64,000 nucleotides of DNA from Actinomycetota bacterium (GTDB lineage: Bacteria; Actinomycetota; Actinomycetes; Actinomycetales; Dermatophilaceae), in the NCBI GenBank assembly GCA_020161845.1, contig JAIUNK010000010.1, positions 62,001-126,000 on the forward strand, given 5' to 3'. A program made the position numbers and the translations under genes. The notes beneath the pieces were generated by a model, which was not told the origin of the DNA, searched no databases, and worked only from the letters and a program-made list of their open reading frames with translations. Shown one piece after another: positions 48,979 to 57,827 of the stretch (its first letter is position 1; the number at the start of each line of letters is the position of its first letter).

Positions 48979-49929
48979 TTACGCGGGCACGTCCCAGGTG
49001 TCGGCCGGTTCCTCCGCGAGCACCGAGTCTCGCCAGGGCGCCACTCCAGCGGCGACGAGCATCCGCTGCGTGGCCACCGCTCGCTGAAGGACCTGGACCA
49101 CCCATTCGGCAGCTCCGAACACCTGCTCGTAGGCGAAGCGCAGGACGAGCCAACCCCGCACCGCGAGCTCGTCGTAGCGGAAGGCGTCCTCCGCCAGGCG
49201 CCGCCGTCCCCCGTGCCACTCGAAGCTGTCAGCCTCCGCCACGATGCCCAGACCCACATCGGCGAGATCCACCCGGACTCGGAATCCCCCCACATCGGGG
49301 CTGCCGATCGCCTGCTGCGGCGTGAGGCTCAGGTGGGGCACTGCCAGCCCGAGCAGTCGAAGTTGAGACTCGAAGGCGTTGGCCGCGCGTCCGTCGGCGT
49401 GCTGGGCCAGCTCGCGGGCGGGCCGAACGCCGTGTCGACGCGCTCGGGCCAACGCAACGTCGACCTCATCCGCCGTCACCGCCCCCGCCCGCAGCGCCGA
49501 GTCGGTCACGCTCAACCCGACGTCCTCGGGCTCGTCGCACAGGCAGTCGACCACCGTGCGCAGCGGGCTCGTCAGGCGCGTCACCTTCTCGGTGGTCGAG
49601 AGGGGGCGCCATCGGACCACGGCGCGACGTTGGTCCCGGACGGCCACCCGATGGCCGCGCGGGACGATGATCTCGGGCCTGCTCGGGGGTGATGTCACCG
49701 ACCATCCGTGGGCGAGTGCTGCCGTTCGATGGGATCTGGCACCGTGCAGCCGATGGGCCAGGACCAGGCCGTGATCGGCAGCGGGCAGGGCGTATTGCCC
49801 CCGCGAGCTGCGCACGAGGTCGCCGTCTGCACAAGCGGCCGCGATCACGCGTGCCGGAAAGGGGAGTTGCCGGCGCAGGGCAACGCCGCCGTGCAGGGCG
49901 ACTTCACGCAGCAGGTGTTCTCGACTCAT
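48979..49929 (-). CDS. AbiEi-N/DUF559-like nuclease-domain protein
   Basis: 316 residues. N-terminal winged-helix of the AbiEi antitoxin type (LRRQLPFPARVIAAACADGDL then RSSRGQYAL), and a C-terminal part resembling DUF559/Vsr-type PD-(D/E)XK nucleases (VDLADVGLGIVAEADSFEWHGG, DAFRYDELAVRGWLVLRFAYEQV). Such proteins are common in actinobacteria and have no proven role. No obvious AbiEii toxin partner adjoins. A possible orphan regulator or nuclease. Confidence 0.8.
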   Translation of the reverse strand: MSREHLLREVALHGGVALRRQLPFPARVIAAACADGDLVRSSRGQYALPAADHGLVLAHRLHGARSHRTAALAHGWSVTSPPSRPEIIVPRGHRVAVRDQRRAVVRWRPLSTTEKVTRLTSPLRTVVDCLCDEPEDVGLSVTDSALRAGAVTADEVDVALARARRHGVRPARELAQHADGRAANAFESQLRLLGLAVPHLSLTPQQAIGSPDVGGFRVRVDLADVGLGIVAEADSFEWHGGRRRLAEDAFRYDELAVRGWLVLRFAYEQVFGAAEWVVQVLQRAVATQRMLVAAGVAPWRDSVLAEEPADTWDVPA

Positions 49930-50017
49930 TCAAGGGAGTGTGGGCCCTGAGCCGAGAGCGCCGCAGAAGTTATCCACAGCCGCCTCGAGCTCGGCGGAGA
50001 GCTCGTCCTGCTCCGCG

Positions 50018-50797
50018 TCAGCGGCGGACGAAGGGATTGGCGAGCACGCCGATTCCCTCGATCTCTACTTCGACGCGCTGACCGGCCTCGACCGGGCCGA
50101 CGCCCTTGGGGGTTCCCGTGAGGATGACATCGCCCGGCAGGAGCGTGAACGCGCGCGAGATGTAGGCGATCAGCCCCGCCACGTCGTGCAGCATCAACGC
50201 GGTCGAGTCCTCCTGCACGGTGCGACCATCCAGCCGCGTCCGGATCTCCACGTCAGCGGGGTTCAGCTCGGTCTCGATCCAGGGACCCAACGGACAGAAG
50301 GTGTCGCACCCCTTGGCGCGCGCCCACTGCTGGTCGGCCGCCTGCAGGTCCCGCGCGGAGACGTCGTTGGCGCAGGTGTAGCCGAACACCACGTCCAGCG
50401 CCCGCTCGACCGGCACGTCCTTGCACATCCGCCCGATGACGACGGCGAGTTCGCCCTCGTAGTGCACGTCCCTGGCGAAGTCCGGCAGCACCACCGGGTC
50501 GTCGGGCCCGCACACCGCCGTGTTCGGCAGGAGGAACAGCAGCGGTTCGCCAGGCACCACGTTGCCCAGTTCGGCGGCGTGTTCGGCGTAATTGCGGCCC
50601 ACCCCGATGACCTTGCTGCGCGGGATCACCGGCGCGAGCAGCCGCACGTCGCCCAGCTCGTGCCGCACGCCGGTGGCGGTCACCTGCGTGTAGAGCGGGT
50701 CGCCGCCCACCTGGGCCAGCCACGCGGGCTCGCCGTCCTCGCTCATCACCACGCCGTAGCTCGGGGTGTCCTCGACCACGTACCGAGCGATCTTCAT
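50018..50797 (-). CDS. Fumarylacetoacetate hydrolase-family enzyme
   Basis: 259 residues. Hydrolase or decarboxylase of 2-oxo-type acids, metal-dependent. Landmarks: VIGVGRNYAEHAAELG, DVHYEGELAVVIGR (metal Glu), GYTCANDVSARDLQ, CDTFCPLGPWI, VILTGTPKGVGPVEAGQRVEVEIEG (C-terminal family tail). The conserved actinobacterial gene next to gltX (Rv2993c type). It lies 36 bases downstream of xdhB here, so may be co-transcribed. Confidence 0.92.
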   Translation of the reverse strand: MKIARYVVEDTPSYGVVMSEDGEPAWLAQVGGDPLYTQVTATGVRHELGDVRLLAPVIPRSKVIGVGRNYAEHAAELGNVVPGEPLLFLLPNTAVCGPDDPVVLPDFARDVHYEGELAVVIGRMCKDVPVERALDVVFGYTCANDVSARDLQAADQQWARAKGCDTFCPLGPWIETELNPADVEIRTRLDGRTVQEDSTALMLHDVAGLIAYISRAFTLLPGDVILTGTPKGVGPVEAGQRVEVEIEGIGVLANPFVRR

Positions 50798-50833
50798 CCG
50801 AGCCTCCTGGGCTGATCGTCCTTGACCAGCACG

Positions 50834-53308
50834 CTAGCGGACGGCCGGCACCGCCTCATCGGCCGCCTGCCGCCCATCAGGCACGGTCGGGTCGCCCTGC
50901 TGGACGGCCATCGTTCCCGCCTCCTCCAGGGCCGGCGAAGAATCCTCCGGCGCGTCGACGGCGGCGCGGGCGTCGGACAAGGCCCAGTACGTCGCCTCCG
51001 CCGTCGCCGGCATCCCCAAGTGCTGTTCCCGGCCGGACGGCCCGAAGGCTGCACAGGCCTGCCGGATCGCCTCCCGCACGCAGATCGACAACGTCAACGG
51101 CGGTTCGCCGATCGCCTTGGAGCCGTAGACGACTCCCGTCTCGGTGGCCCGCTCCAGCAGCTCCACGTTGAAGACCGGGGGCAGCTCGCCGATGCTCGGC
51201 AGCTTGTACGTCGAGGCTGCTTGCGTCAGCAAGCGCCCCCGCCCGGGACCGTCCGAGGTGTCCCACAGCAGCTGTTCCTGCGTCATCCAGCCGACGCCCT
51301 GCAGGAAGCCGCCCTCGATCTGGCCGAGGTCGATCAGCGGGGACAGCGAGTCTCCGACGTCCTGCACGATGTCGATGCGGCGCAGCGTCGGAGTCCCGGA
51401 GAACCCGTCGACCTCGACCTCTGCGCAGGCGACGCCGTAGCTGAAGTACTTGAACGGGGCCCCCGTCATGCTCGCACCGTCCCAGTGCAGTCCCTCGGTG
51501 CGGTAGTAGCCGGCCGCCCACAGTTTGGTCCGCATCAGGTACGCCGTGGTCACCAGGTCCTTGAACGTCAACCCCACCTCGGGCCGGCCCACCGGGTGGA
51601 CCCAGCCGTCGACGATGCGGATGTCGCGGGCCGGCACGGCCAGGCCCTCGAGGCGGCGGTTGAGCACCGTGGCGGCGACCTCGACGAGCCGGTCGCGGAT
51701 CTGGTCGCAGGCGTCCTTGACCGCGGCCCCGTTCAGATCGGCCCCCGAACTGGCCGCCGTGGCCGAGGTATTCGGCACCTTGTCGGTGCGGGTGGGCGCG
51801 AGCCGCACCAGCTCCACCGGGACGCCGAGCGCGCTGGCCGCCACCTGGATCATCTTGGTGTGCAGGCCCTGCCCCATCTCCGTGCCACCGTGGTTGATCA
51901 GGATCGAGCCGTCCTTGTAGACGTGCACCAGCGCCCCGCCCTGGTTCAGCGGGGTGAAGTTGAACGAGATCCCGAACTTCTCCGGCGTGATCGCCAATCC
52001 GCGCTTTCGGTAGGGGTGTTCGGCGTTGAAGGCGTCGATCTCCGCCTGCCGGTCGGCGAGCTCGGCGGTCGTGGTCAGGTGGTCCCAGATCTGCCCGATC
52101 CGCTCGGCATCCTTGACGTCCTGCCCGTACGGCGTACGGTCTCCAGGCTGGTAGAGGTTCCGCCGCCGCAGCTCCTGCGGGGCGAGCCCGAGCAGCGGCG
52201 CACAGCGCCCCATGATGTCCTCGGCCACCAACATGCCCTGGGGTCCTCCGAAGCCGCGGAACGCGGTCTGGGAGGTCTTGTTCGTCTTGGCGATCCGCCC
52301 CAGCACCTGCACGTTCGGGATCCGGTAGGCGTTCTCCACGTGGCACAGGGCCCGGGCGAGGATGGCCTCCGACAGGTCCAGGCTCCAGCCGCCGTCGGCG
52401 GTCAGCGTGGCCGCGAGGGCAACCAGGTGCCCCTCGGTGTCGAAGCCGGCCTCCCACGAGGCGTGGAACGGGTGCCGTTTGCCGGTCATGGTCATGTCGA
52501 GCTGCCGGTCCAGCCGCAGCGAGACCGGTCGGCCGGTGAGGGTGGCGCCGAGCGCCGCGACCGCGCCGAGCCCGTGCGGCTGGAACTCCTTGCCGCCGAA
52601 TCCCCCACCCATGCGCAGGCATTGGACGGTGATCTCGTGGGATCGGCGGCCCAGGACGTGCGCCGCGATCTCCTGGGTCTCGGTGGGATGCTGCGTCGAG
52701 CACTGGATGAAAATCTGCCCGGCCTCGTCGACCATGGCGATCGAGACATGCGTCTCCAGATAGAAGTGCTCCTGGCCGCCGATCTCAAGTTCGCCGCTGA
52801 ACCGGTGGGCGGCCGCCTCCAGCGCCGCGACGGCGTCGCCGGTGCGCAGGGTCGGCTGGTTCCCCTGGAAGCTGTCCGCCGCGATGGCCTCGGCGATCGT
52901 CACGATCGCGGGCAGCACCTCGTAGTCGACCTCGACCAGCGCGGCACCCCGGCGAGCCAGCTCGCGGGTCTCGCCGAGCACCCAGGCCACCGCCTGGGAG
53001 TGGTACATCACCTCGGTCGGGAACAACGGCTCGTCGTGGTGCACCCCGGAGTCGTTGACGCCCGGCACGTCGTCGGCGGTCAGCACCCGGATCACCCCGG
53101 GCAGCGCCAGGGCCGGGGTGACGTCCATCCGCAGGATGCGGGCGTGCGCGTGCGGCGCCCGGACCGGGTAGGCGTGCAGCAACCCGCTGTAGCGGCCCAC
53201 CAGGTCGTCGGTGAAGTACGCCGTGCCGGTGACGTGGCCCGGCGCGTCGACATGGGGCAGGGGCTGCCCGACGGCGGCGCCCTGCGGCCGGTCGATGAAA
53301 CTCGTCAT
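50834..53308 (-). CDS. xdhB: Xanthine dehydrogenase molybdopterin-binding subunit
   Basis: Molybdenum cofactor subunit of a purine-oxidising hydroxylase, 824 residues. Domain order: small N-terminal Moco domain (VGQPLPHVDAPGHVTGTAYFTDDL), then the large domain with GGGFGGKE, TAFRGFGGPQGM and GTEMGQGLHTKM, and the catalytic-Glu region near the C-terminus (GSKAIGEPPL). ATGA overlap with xdhA. A trailing Glu/Val/Pro-rich tail of about 40 residues is atypical. No XdhC (Moco sulfurase chaperone) is adjacent. Confidence 0.93.
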   Translation of the reverse strand: MTSFIDRPQGAAVGQPLPHVDAPGHVTGTAYFTDDLVGRYSGLLHAYPVRAPHAHARILRMDVTPALALPGVIRVLTADDVPGVNDSGVHHDEPLFPTEVMYHSQAVAWVLGETRELARRGAALVEVDYEVLPAIVTIAEAIAADSFQGNQPTLRTGDAVAALEAAAHRFSGELEIGGQEHFYLETHVSIAMVDEAGQIFIQCSTQHPTETQEIAAHVLGRRSHEITVQCLRMGGGFGGKEFQPHGLGAVAALGATLTGRPVSLRLDRQLDMTMTGKRHPFHASWEAGFDTEGHLVALAATLTADGGWSLDLSEAILARALCHVENAYRIPNVQVLGRIAKTNKTSQTAFRGFGGPQGMLVAEDIMGRCAPLLGLAPQELRRRNLYQPGDRTPYGQDVKDAERIGQIWDHLTTTAELADRQAEIDAFNAEHPYRKRGLAITPEKFGISFNFTPLNQGGALVHVYKDGSILINHGGTEMGQGLHTKMIQVAASALGVPVELVRLAPTRTDKVPNTSATAASSGADLNGAAVKDACDQIRDRLVEVAATVLNRRLEGLAVPARDIRIVDGWVHPVGRPEVGLTFKDLVTTAYLMRTKLWAAGYYRTEGLHWDGASMTGAPFKYFSYGVACAEVEVDGFSGTPTLRRIDIVQDVGDSLSPLIDLGQIEGGFLQGVGWMTQEQLLWDTSDGPGRGRLLTQAASTYKLPSIGELPPVFNVELLERATETGVVYGSKAIGEPPLTLSICVREAIRQACAAFGPSGREQHLGMPATAEATYWALSDARAAVDAPEDSSPALEEAGTMAVQQGDPTVPDGRQAADEAVPAVR

Positions 53309-54741
53309 GACGCCACCTCCACAACCTCGCTGCTGCCACGGGGATCGCCGAGTTCGGCGAAGAATCTGGGCAGGGCCTCCCCCAGCATCGCCCGCCGATA
53401 GTCCGCGCTGGCGCGCGTGTCCGTGATCGGTGTGCCCTCGGTGCGCAGGACGTCGCCGGCCCGGCGGGCGACCGCCATGGTCCAGGGCTGCCCGACCAGG
53501 GCCGCCTCGGTGGCCCGGGCCCGCAGCGGGGTGGCCGCAACTCCGCCGAGGCCGATCGTCGCCGAGCGGACCACCCCGTCGATGACGTCCAGCGCCACGG
53601 CGACGGCCACGCTGGAGATGTCGTCGTAGCGGCGCTTGGCGATCTTCTGGAAGGTCACCTGCGGCGCCAGCGGTAGCGGGATCCGAACGGACCGGATCAG
53701 CTCGCCGGCCTGCAACCGGGTGGTGCGATAGCCGGTGAAGTAGTCGGCCAGGTCCACCTCACGCCGCCCCTGGCGGCCGGCCAGCACGACGCTCGCGCGC
53801 AGCGCCAGCAGCGCGGGCGGACCGTCACCGATCGGCGAGGCGGTGCCGAGGTTGCCGCCGAACGTCGCGGCGTGCCGGATCAGCGGACTGGCGAACTGCG
53901 GGAACAACTGATCCAGAAGCGGCACCCGCCCCGCCAACCCCCGCTCGACCTCGGCGAGCGTCAGGGCAGCGCCGATCTCGATCGCCTCGTCGGCGACGAT
54001 GAGTTCGCGCAGTTCGGGCAGACCGTCGACGGCTACCACCAGGGAGGGGCGAGCCCCGCGCAGGTTCCGCTCGACGCCGAGGTCGGTGCCCCCGGCAAGC
54101 GCAACGGCCCCCTCACGGGAGAGCAGTTCCAGCGCCTCCCCCAGGCTGTGCGGCCGGACGAACTCGCCGTCGGAGTCGCGCAGTGCCACCGGCTGGGGCG
54201 CCCCCGCCAGGCGCTCCATCCGGGCGAACCAGGCGTCGTCGGGGGGCGGGAAGTCCAACGCGTACGCCGCGTCCCGGATCGGTCGATAGCCCGTGCACCG
54301 GCACAGGTTGCCGGCGAGGGCGTGCAGATCGACCCCATTGGCCGCGCCGTGCTGGCCGGCGACGCGGTCGCGCCGGTAGTATTCCCCCGCCAAACTGGCG
54401 ACGAATCCCGGTGTGCAGTAGCCACACTGGCTCCCGCCGGCGACCGCCATGACCTCCTGGGTGGGGTGCATCGCGGCCGGCGAACCCAACCCCTCGACGG
54501 TGATCACCTCGGATTCGTGCAGCGCCCCGAGCGTCACCAGGCAGGAGTTGACGCTCTCCAGCCGGGCGCCCGCGCCGTCAGGCCGGACGAGCAACACGGC
54601 GCAGGCGCCGCACTCCCCCTCGGCACAGCCTTCCTTGGCGGCCAGCAGACCCTGCTCCCGCAGCCAGTTCAGCAGCGTGGCGTGCGGGCCGGCTTCCGTC
54701 TCGTAGCGCGTGCCATTGACGGTGATCCGCAGCTGTCCCAT
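53305..54741 (-). CDS. xdhA: Xanthine dehydrogenase FeS/FAD subunit
   Basis: 478 residues. Two [2Fe-2S] domains: GCAEGECGAC at about 38-47 with the later Cys in SCLVTLG, then QCGYCTPGF and NLCRCTGYRPI. A FAD-binding domain follows with VALAGGTDLG, FGGNLGTASPIGDGPPALLAL and the C-terminal helix region. It passes electrons from XdhB to NAD+. First gene of xdhA-xdhB on the minus strand. Confidence 0.95.
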   Translation of the reverse strand: MGQLRITVNGTRYETEAGPHATLLNWLREQGLLAAKEGCAEGECGACAVLLVRPDGAGARLESVNSCLVTLGALHESEVITVEGLGSPAAMHPTQEVMAVAGGSQCGYCTPGFVASLAGEYYRRDRVAGQHGAANGVDLHALAGNLCRCTGYRPIRDAAYALDFPPPDDAWFARMERLAGAPQPVALRDSDGEFVRPHSLGEALELLSREGAVALAGGTDLGVERNLRGARPSLVVAVDGLPELRELIVADEAIEIGAALTLAEVERGLAGRVPLLDQLFPQFASPLIRHAATFGGNLGTASPIGDGPPALLALRASVVLAGRQGRREVDLADYFTGYRTTRLQAGELIRSVRIPLPLAPQVTFQKIAKRRYDDISSVAVAVALDVIDGVVRSATIGLGGVAATPLRARATEAALVGQPWTMAVARRAGDVLRTEGTPITDTRASADYRRAMLGEALPRFFAELGDPRGSSEVVEVAS

Positions 54742-54944
54742 GGTGCCTCCGCGAGCCCGACGTAGGTCCTAACCGTTGCCCCGCAGGATAGGCCAGCGGG
54801 TCGGGCATGGTTAAGGGCCACTCGCGGGCGGGCCGCCGGTTATCCATGCGAACGACGGCGCCAGATACTCTCTCCAGAGTATGCCTGACTCATGGGCCAG
54901 TACAAGGCTGATGAGGGGGCCACGTCAGCCGACCGCGCATCGAC

Positions 54945-54986
54945 CGACGGCACATCGACGGCACATCGACGGCACATCGACGGCAT
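54945..54986. repeat. 11-base tandem repeat
   Basis: Three full copies of CGACGGCACAT and a partial fourth. The unit length is not a multiple of three, which argues the DNA is non-coding and that the gene below begins after it. Confidence 0.8.
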
Positions 54987-55021
54987 CGACCGGCAGCGTC
55001 GACCGGCGTAACGTCGACCCG

Positions 55022-55894
55022 GTGCAGGAACTGGCCGAGGAGGTCTGGCGCGAGCGCGAACGCGCCCACGTGACACGGGTCGAGGACCTCGTGGCGGCGC
55101 ATCTGCACCGCCGTCGCAGCGGCCGCAAGCATCCCGTCGAGGACTTTCTGTGGGTCTACTACTCGTATCGCCCCGGCCAGCTGCGCCGCTGGCATCCCGG
55201 ACCCGGCGTCACGCTGCGCCGCGACCGGGATCCGACGGGCCGCCGCTCCTGGAAGCACTACGCGGCCATCGGCGACGGAACGATCTTCGACGCCGCGAGC
55301 TTCCGGCGCGACCGCGGCGACACGGTCGCCTGGATCAGCGAACTGTTGTCGGCGACAGCCGCGCGGCAGCCGACCTATTCGTGTTTCGGTCTGCACGAAT
55401 GGGCGATGATCTACAGATCACGTGAGGGTGAGCGACGCCACGAACAGCTGCCCCTGCGCGTGAGCCAAGCCGAAGCCGACGCGGTCGTCGCCGCGGCACA
55501 GATCCGGTGCAGCCACTTCGACGCCTATCGGTTCTTCACCCCACCCGCCGTACCGCTGAACGAGCTGCGCCCCAGCCGGGCCACCCAGGCCGAGCACGAA
55601 CAACCGGGGTGCCTGCACGCCAGCATGGATCTTTACAAGTGGGCCATGAAGTTGAGCCCTGCGGTGCCCAGCGAGCTGGCGCTGGACTGTCTGGACCTGG
55701 CGCTGACCGCGCGGCGTCTGGACATGGCCGCGAGCCCGTACGACGTCCGCCCGTTCGGGCTCGAGCCGGTGCCGGTCGAGACGGCGGAGGGACGCGCCGC
55801 GTACGTCGCGCGACAACGCGAGATTGTCGCTCGCGGAACCGAATTGAGAGCCCGTCTGGTGAACGCCTGCCAACGGTTGCGGGCGATCACGTGA
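55022..55894 (+). CDS. Conserved actinobacterial protein, often labelled 3-methyladenine DNA glycosylase
   Basis: 290 residues from a GTG at 55022; the open frame reaches 54881 but crosses the 11-base repeats. Recognisable strings: VEDFLWVYYSYRPGQLRRWHPG, FGLHEWAMIYRS, SHFDAYRFFTPPAVPLN, and the His/Asp-containing QPGCLHASMDLYKWAMKLSP. This is a family that databases sometimes name 3-methyladenine DNA glycosylase without a helix-hairpin-helix glycosylase core being visible here. The true activity is unknown. Single gene between xdhA and a methyltransferase-like gene. Confidence 0.8.
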   Translation: MQELAEEVWRERERAHVTRVEDLVAAHLHRRRSGRKHPVEDFLWVYYSYRPGQLRRWHPGPGVTLRRDRDPTGRRSWKHYAAIGDGTIFDAASFRRDRGDTVAWISELLSATAARQPTYSCFGLHEWAMIYRSREGERRHEQLPLRVSQAEADAVVAAAQIRCSHFDAYRFFTPPAVPLNELRPSRATQAEHEQPGCLHASMDLYKWAMKLSPAVPSELALDCLDLALTARRLDMAASPYDVRPFGLEPVPVETAEGRAAYVARQREIVARGTELRARLVNACQRLRAIT

Positions 55895-55968
55895 ACACTG
55901 TCGAAACTGCTGCGCACCGGCGCCGATGAGGCTATCGGGGCCGAGTCGGCGCTGACACCCTAAGGGGC

Positions 55969-56565
55969 ATGCCATCCGGTCGAGGAGACCCGGCGAAGCA
56001 CGCCGGCAGGACGCTCGAGGACCCTCGGGTGGCCCCGATGCTGGCCTGGCTGGGGTCCGCCCACGGACCGGCGACGATTCTGGGCATCGGCGCCACCCGG
56101 GATGCGCTGGTCACCTCGGTCTTGAGCCGGCAGAAGGACGCCCTCCAGGGGCTGGCGGCCGCCTTCGTCGAGGACGACCCCCTTGTCGCGGCCCGCGCGT
56201 CGGCGGCGCTGCGACGCCTGGGGCTGCCCGGCTTCAGCGTGGTGTGCGGCGACGCGGGGCAATCGGACACCTACGCGGGCCGGGTCCCCGCTGATCTGAT
56301 CCTGCTCGGCCCCGACGTGGTCGACGGCTCCCAGCTGCGGCGCCGCGGCCTCGGCGAGGCCCTGTCGATGTTGCTCACCGCACGCGGACAGCTGGCCTGG
56401 TGGAGCGCCCGGGACACGCCGATCGCCGGGTGGCCGCAGACGCTGGCGCGCGCCGGACTGGTCGCCCTGGCCGGCGGCCGCGACTGGGGATTCCACCGGC
56501 TGGTGGACCGCCCCAGGCAGCTGTGCGACGGCGTACGACTCTTTCCCACCAGTCTGCCCGGCTGA
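55969..56565 (+). CDS. Divergent SAM-methyltransferase-like protein
   Basis: 198 residues. A Rossmann-like start (ILGIGATRDAL) and the string VVCGDAGQSDTYAGRVPADLILL recall a family of actinobacterial class I SAM-dependent methyltransferases whose members have DAG.sD.YaG.VPADL. The catalytic region is poorly conserved, so activity is uncertain. Not linked to neighbours by overlap. Followed by convergent ilvE 9 bases later. Confidence 0.55.
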   Translation: MPSGRGDPAKHAGRTLEDPRVAPMLAWLGSAHGPATILGIGATRDALVTSVLSRQKDALQGLAAAFVEDDPLVAARASAALRRLGLPGFSVVCGDAGQSDTYAGRVPADLILLGPDVVDGSQLRRRGLGEALSMLLTARGQLAWWSARDTPIAGWPQTLARAGLVALAGGRDWGFHRLVDRPRQLCDGVRLFPTSLPG

Positions 56566-56574
56566 GGGCCCGGC

Positions 56575-57681
56575 CTAGACCAGGCGGGTCAACCAGCCTC
56601 GGGTGTCCGGCACCCGGCCGTATTGGAGGTCCAGCAGCATCGCGCGCAACCGGTGCGTCACCTCGCCGTAGTCCTCGCCCGCACCGGCCGGACGGTGATC
56701 ACACGATCCACCCTCCCAGCGCAGCTCGCCGACCGGGTTGATCACCGCGGCGGTTCCGCACGCGAAGATCTCGGTGATCTCGCCGGAGGCCGCGCCGTCC
56801 TTCCACTCCTGGATGGCGATGCGGCGCTCTTGCGGCTGCAGGCCCAGTTCCGGGGCGAGCTCCAGGATCGAGCGGCGGGTGACGCCGGGCAGGATGCTGC
56901 CGTTGAGCTCGGGGGTGACCAGCCGACCGTCCCGGTACAGGAAGAACAGGTTCATCCCGCCGAGCTCTTCGATGTATTCGTGTGTCCCGGAATCTAGGAA
57001 GACGGCCTGGTCGCAGTCGTGCTGGATGCCCTCCAGCTGGCCGGCCAGCGAGCTGGCGTAGTTGCCGCCGCACTTGGCGGCGCCGGTGCCGCCGGCGCCG
57101 GCGCGGGCGAATCCGGTGGACACCCACAGGTTGACGGGCTTGACGCCGCGGGCGAAATAGGCCCCGGCCGGCGAGGCGATCACGCAGTAGGTGATCTCGT
57201 TGGCGGGTCGCACGCCGAGGAACGGCTCGGAGGCGAACATGAAGGGCCGCAGGTAGAGGCTGGTTTCGCCGGTGCCGTAGGCGGGCACCCAGGCCTCATC
57301 GGCACTCACCAGTGCCCGGATCGACGCGATGAAGTCATCGGTCGGCAGCTCCGGCATTGCCAAACGGCGGCTGCTGGCCTGCATCCGCTCCGCGTTCGCC
57401 TGCGGCCGGAACGTCCAGACCGAACCATCCTCGTGCCGGTAGGCCTTGAGCCCCTCGAAGATCTCCTGGGCGTAGTGGAAGACAGCCGCGGCGGGGCTCA
57501 GCGGCAGGGGCCCGAACGGCGCGACTTTGGCATCACGCCAGCCCCCATCCTTGGTCCAGGTGGCCAGGGCCATGTGGTCGGTGTAGTGCTTGCCGAATCC
57601 GGGGTTGGCCAGGACAGCCGCCCGGTCGGCGGCGGAGGCGGGGTTCGGGTGGGGTTGCGTGGCGAAACTCAAGGCGGTCAT
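56575..57681 (-). CDS. ilvE: Branched-chain amino acid aminotransferase
   Basis: PLP enzyme of the class IV fold, last step of leucine, isoleucine and valine synthesis; 368 residues. Landmarks: FHYAQEIFEGLKAYRHEDG, the catalytic Lys in GAAKCGGNYASSL, EIFACGTAAVINPVG (phosphate-binding). Downstream of leuB by 144 bases with a hairpin between. Belongs to the IlvE type II common in actinobacteria. Confidence 0.95.
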   Translation of the reverse strand: MTALSFATQPHPNPASAADRAAVLANPGFGKHYTDHMALATWTKDGGWRDAKVAPFGPLPLSPAAAVFHYAQEIFEGLKAYRHEDGSVWTFRPQANAERMQASSRRLAMPELPTDDFIASIRALVSADEAWVPAYGTGETSLYLRPFMFASEPFLGVRPANEITYCVIASPAGAYFARGVKPVNLWVSTGFARAGAGGTGAAKCGGNYASSLAGQLEGIQHDCDQAVFLDSGTHEYIEELGGMNLFFLYRDGRLVTPELNGSILPGVTRRSILELAPELGLQPQERRIAIQEWKDGAASGEITEIFACGTAAVINPVGELRWEGGSCDHRPAGAGEDYGEVTHRLRAMLLDLQYGRVPDTRGWLTRLV

Positions 57682-57799
57682 GGGGTCCTCACGGGTACGA
57701 CGGGTCCACTGGAGATTCAGGAGTTGGCCTCTTGCGGGCAGACTACCCGCGGGCCCTCATGCGCCACTCGCGATTGAGCCGGCGGCGGTGGCCGGCTCC

Positions 57800-57827
57800 G
57801 ACGCGTCAGCCCATCGACTGACGCGTC
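57800..57827 (-). terminator. Hairpin at the leuB end / ilvE upstream
   Basis: GACGCGTCAG (57800-57809) and CTGACGCGTC (57818-57827) pair over 10 bases with an 8-base loop; the right arm overlaps the leuB stop and lies in a perfect 12-base palindrome (57818-57829). No T-tract. Either a terminator, an attenuator or an operator for ilvE. Confidence 0.5.
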
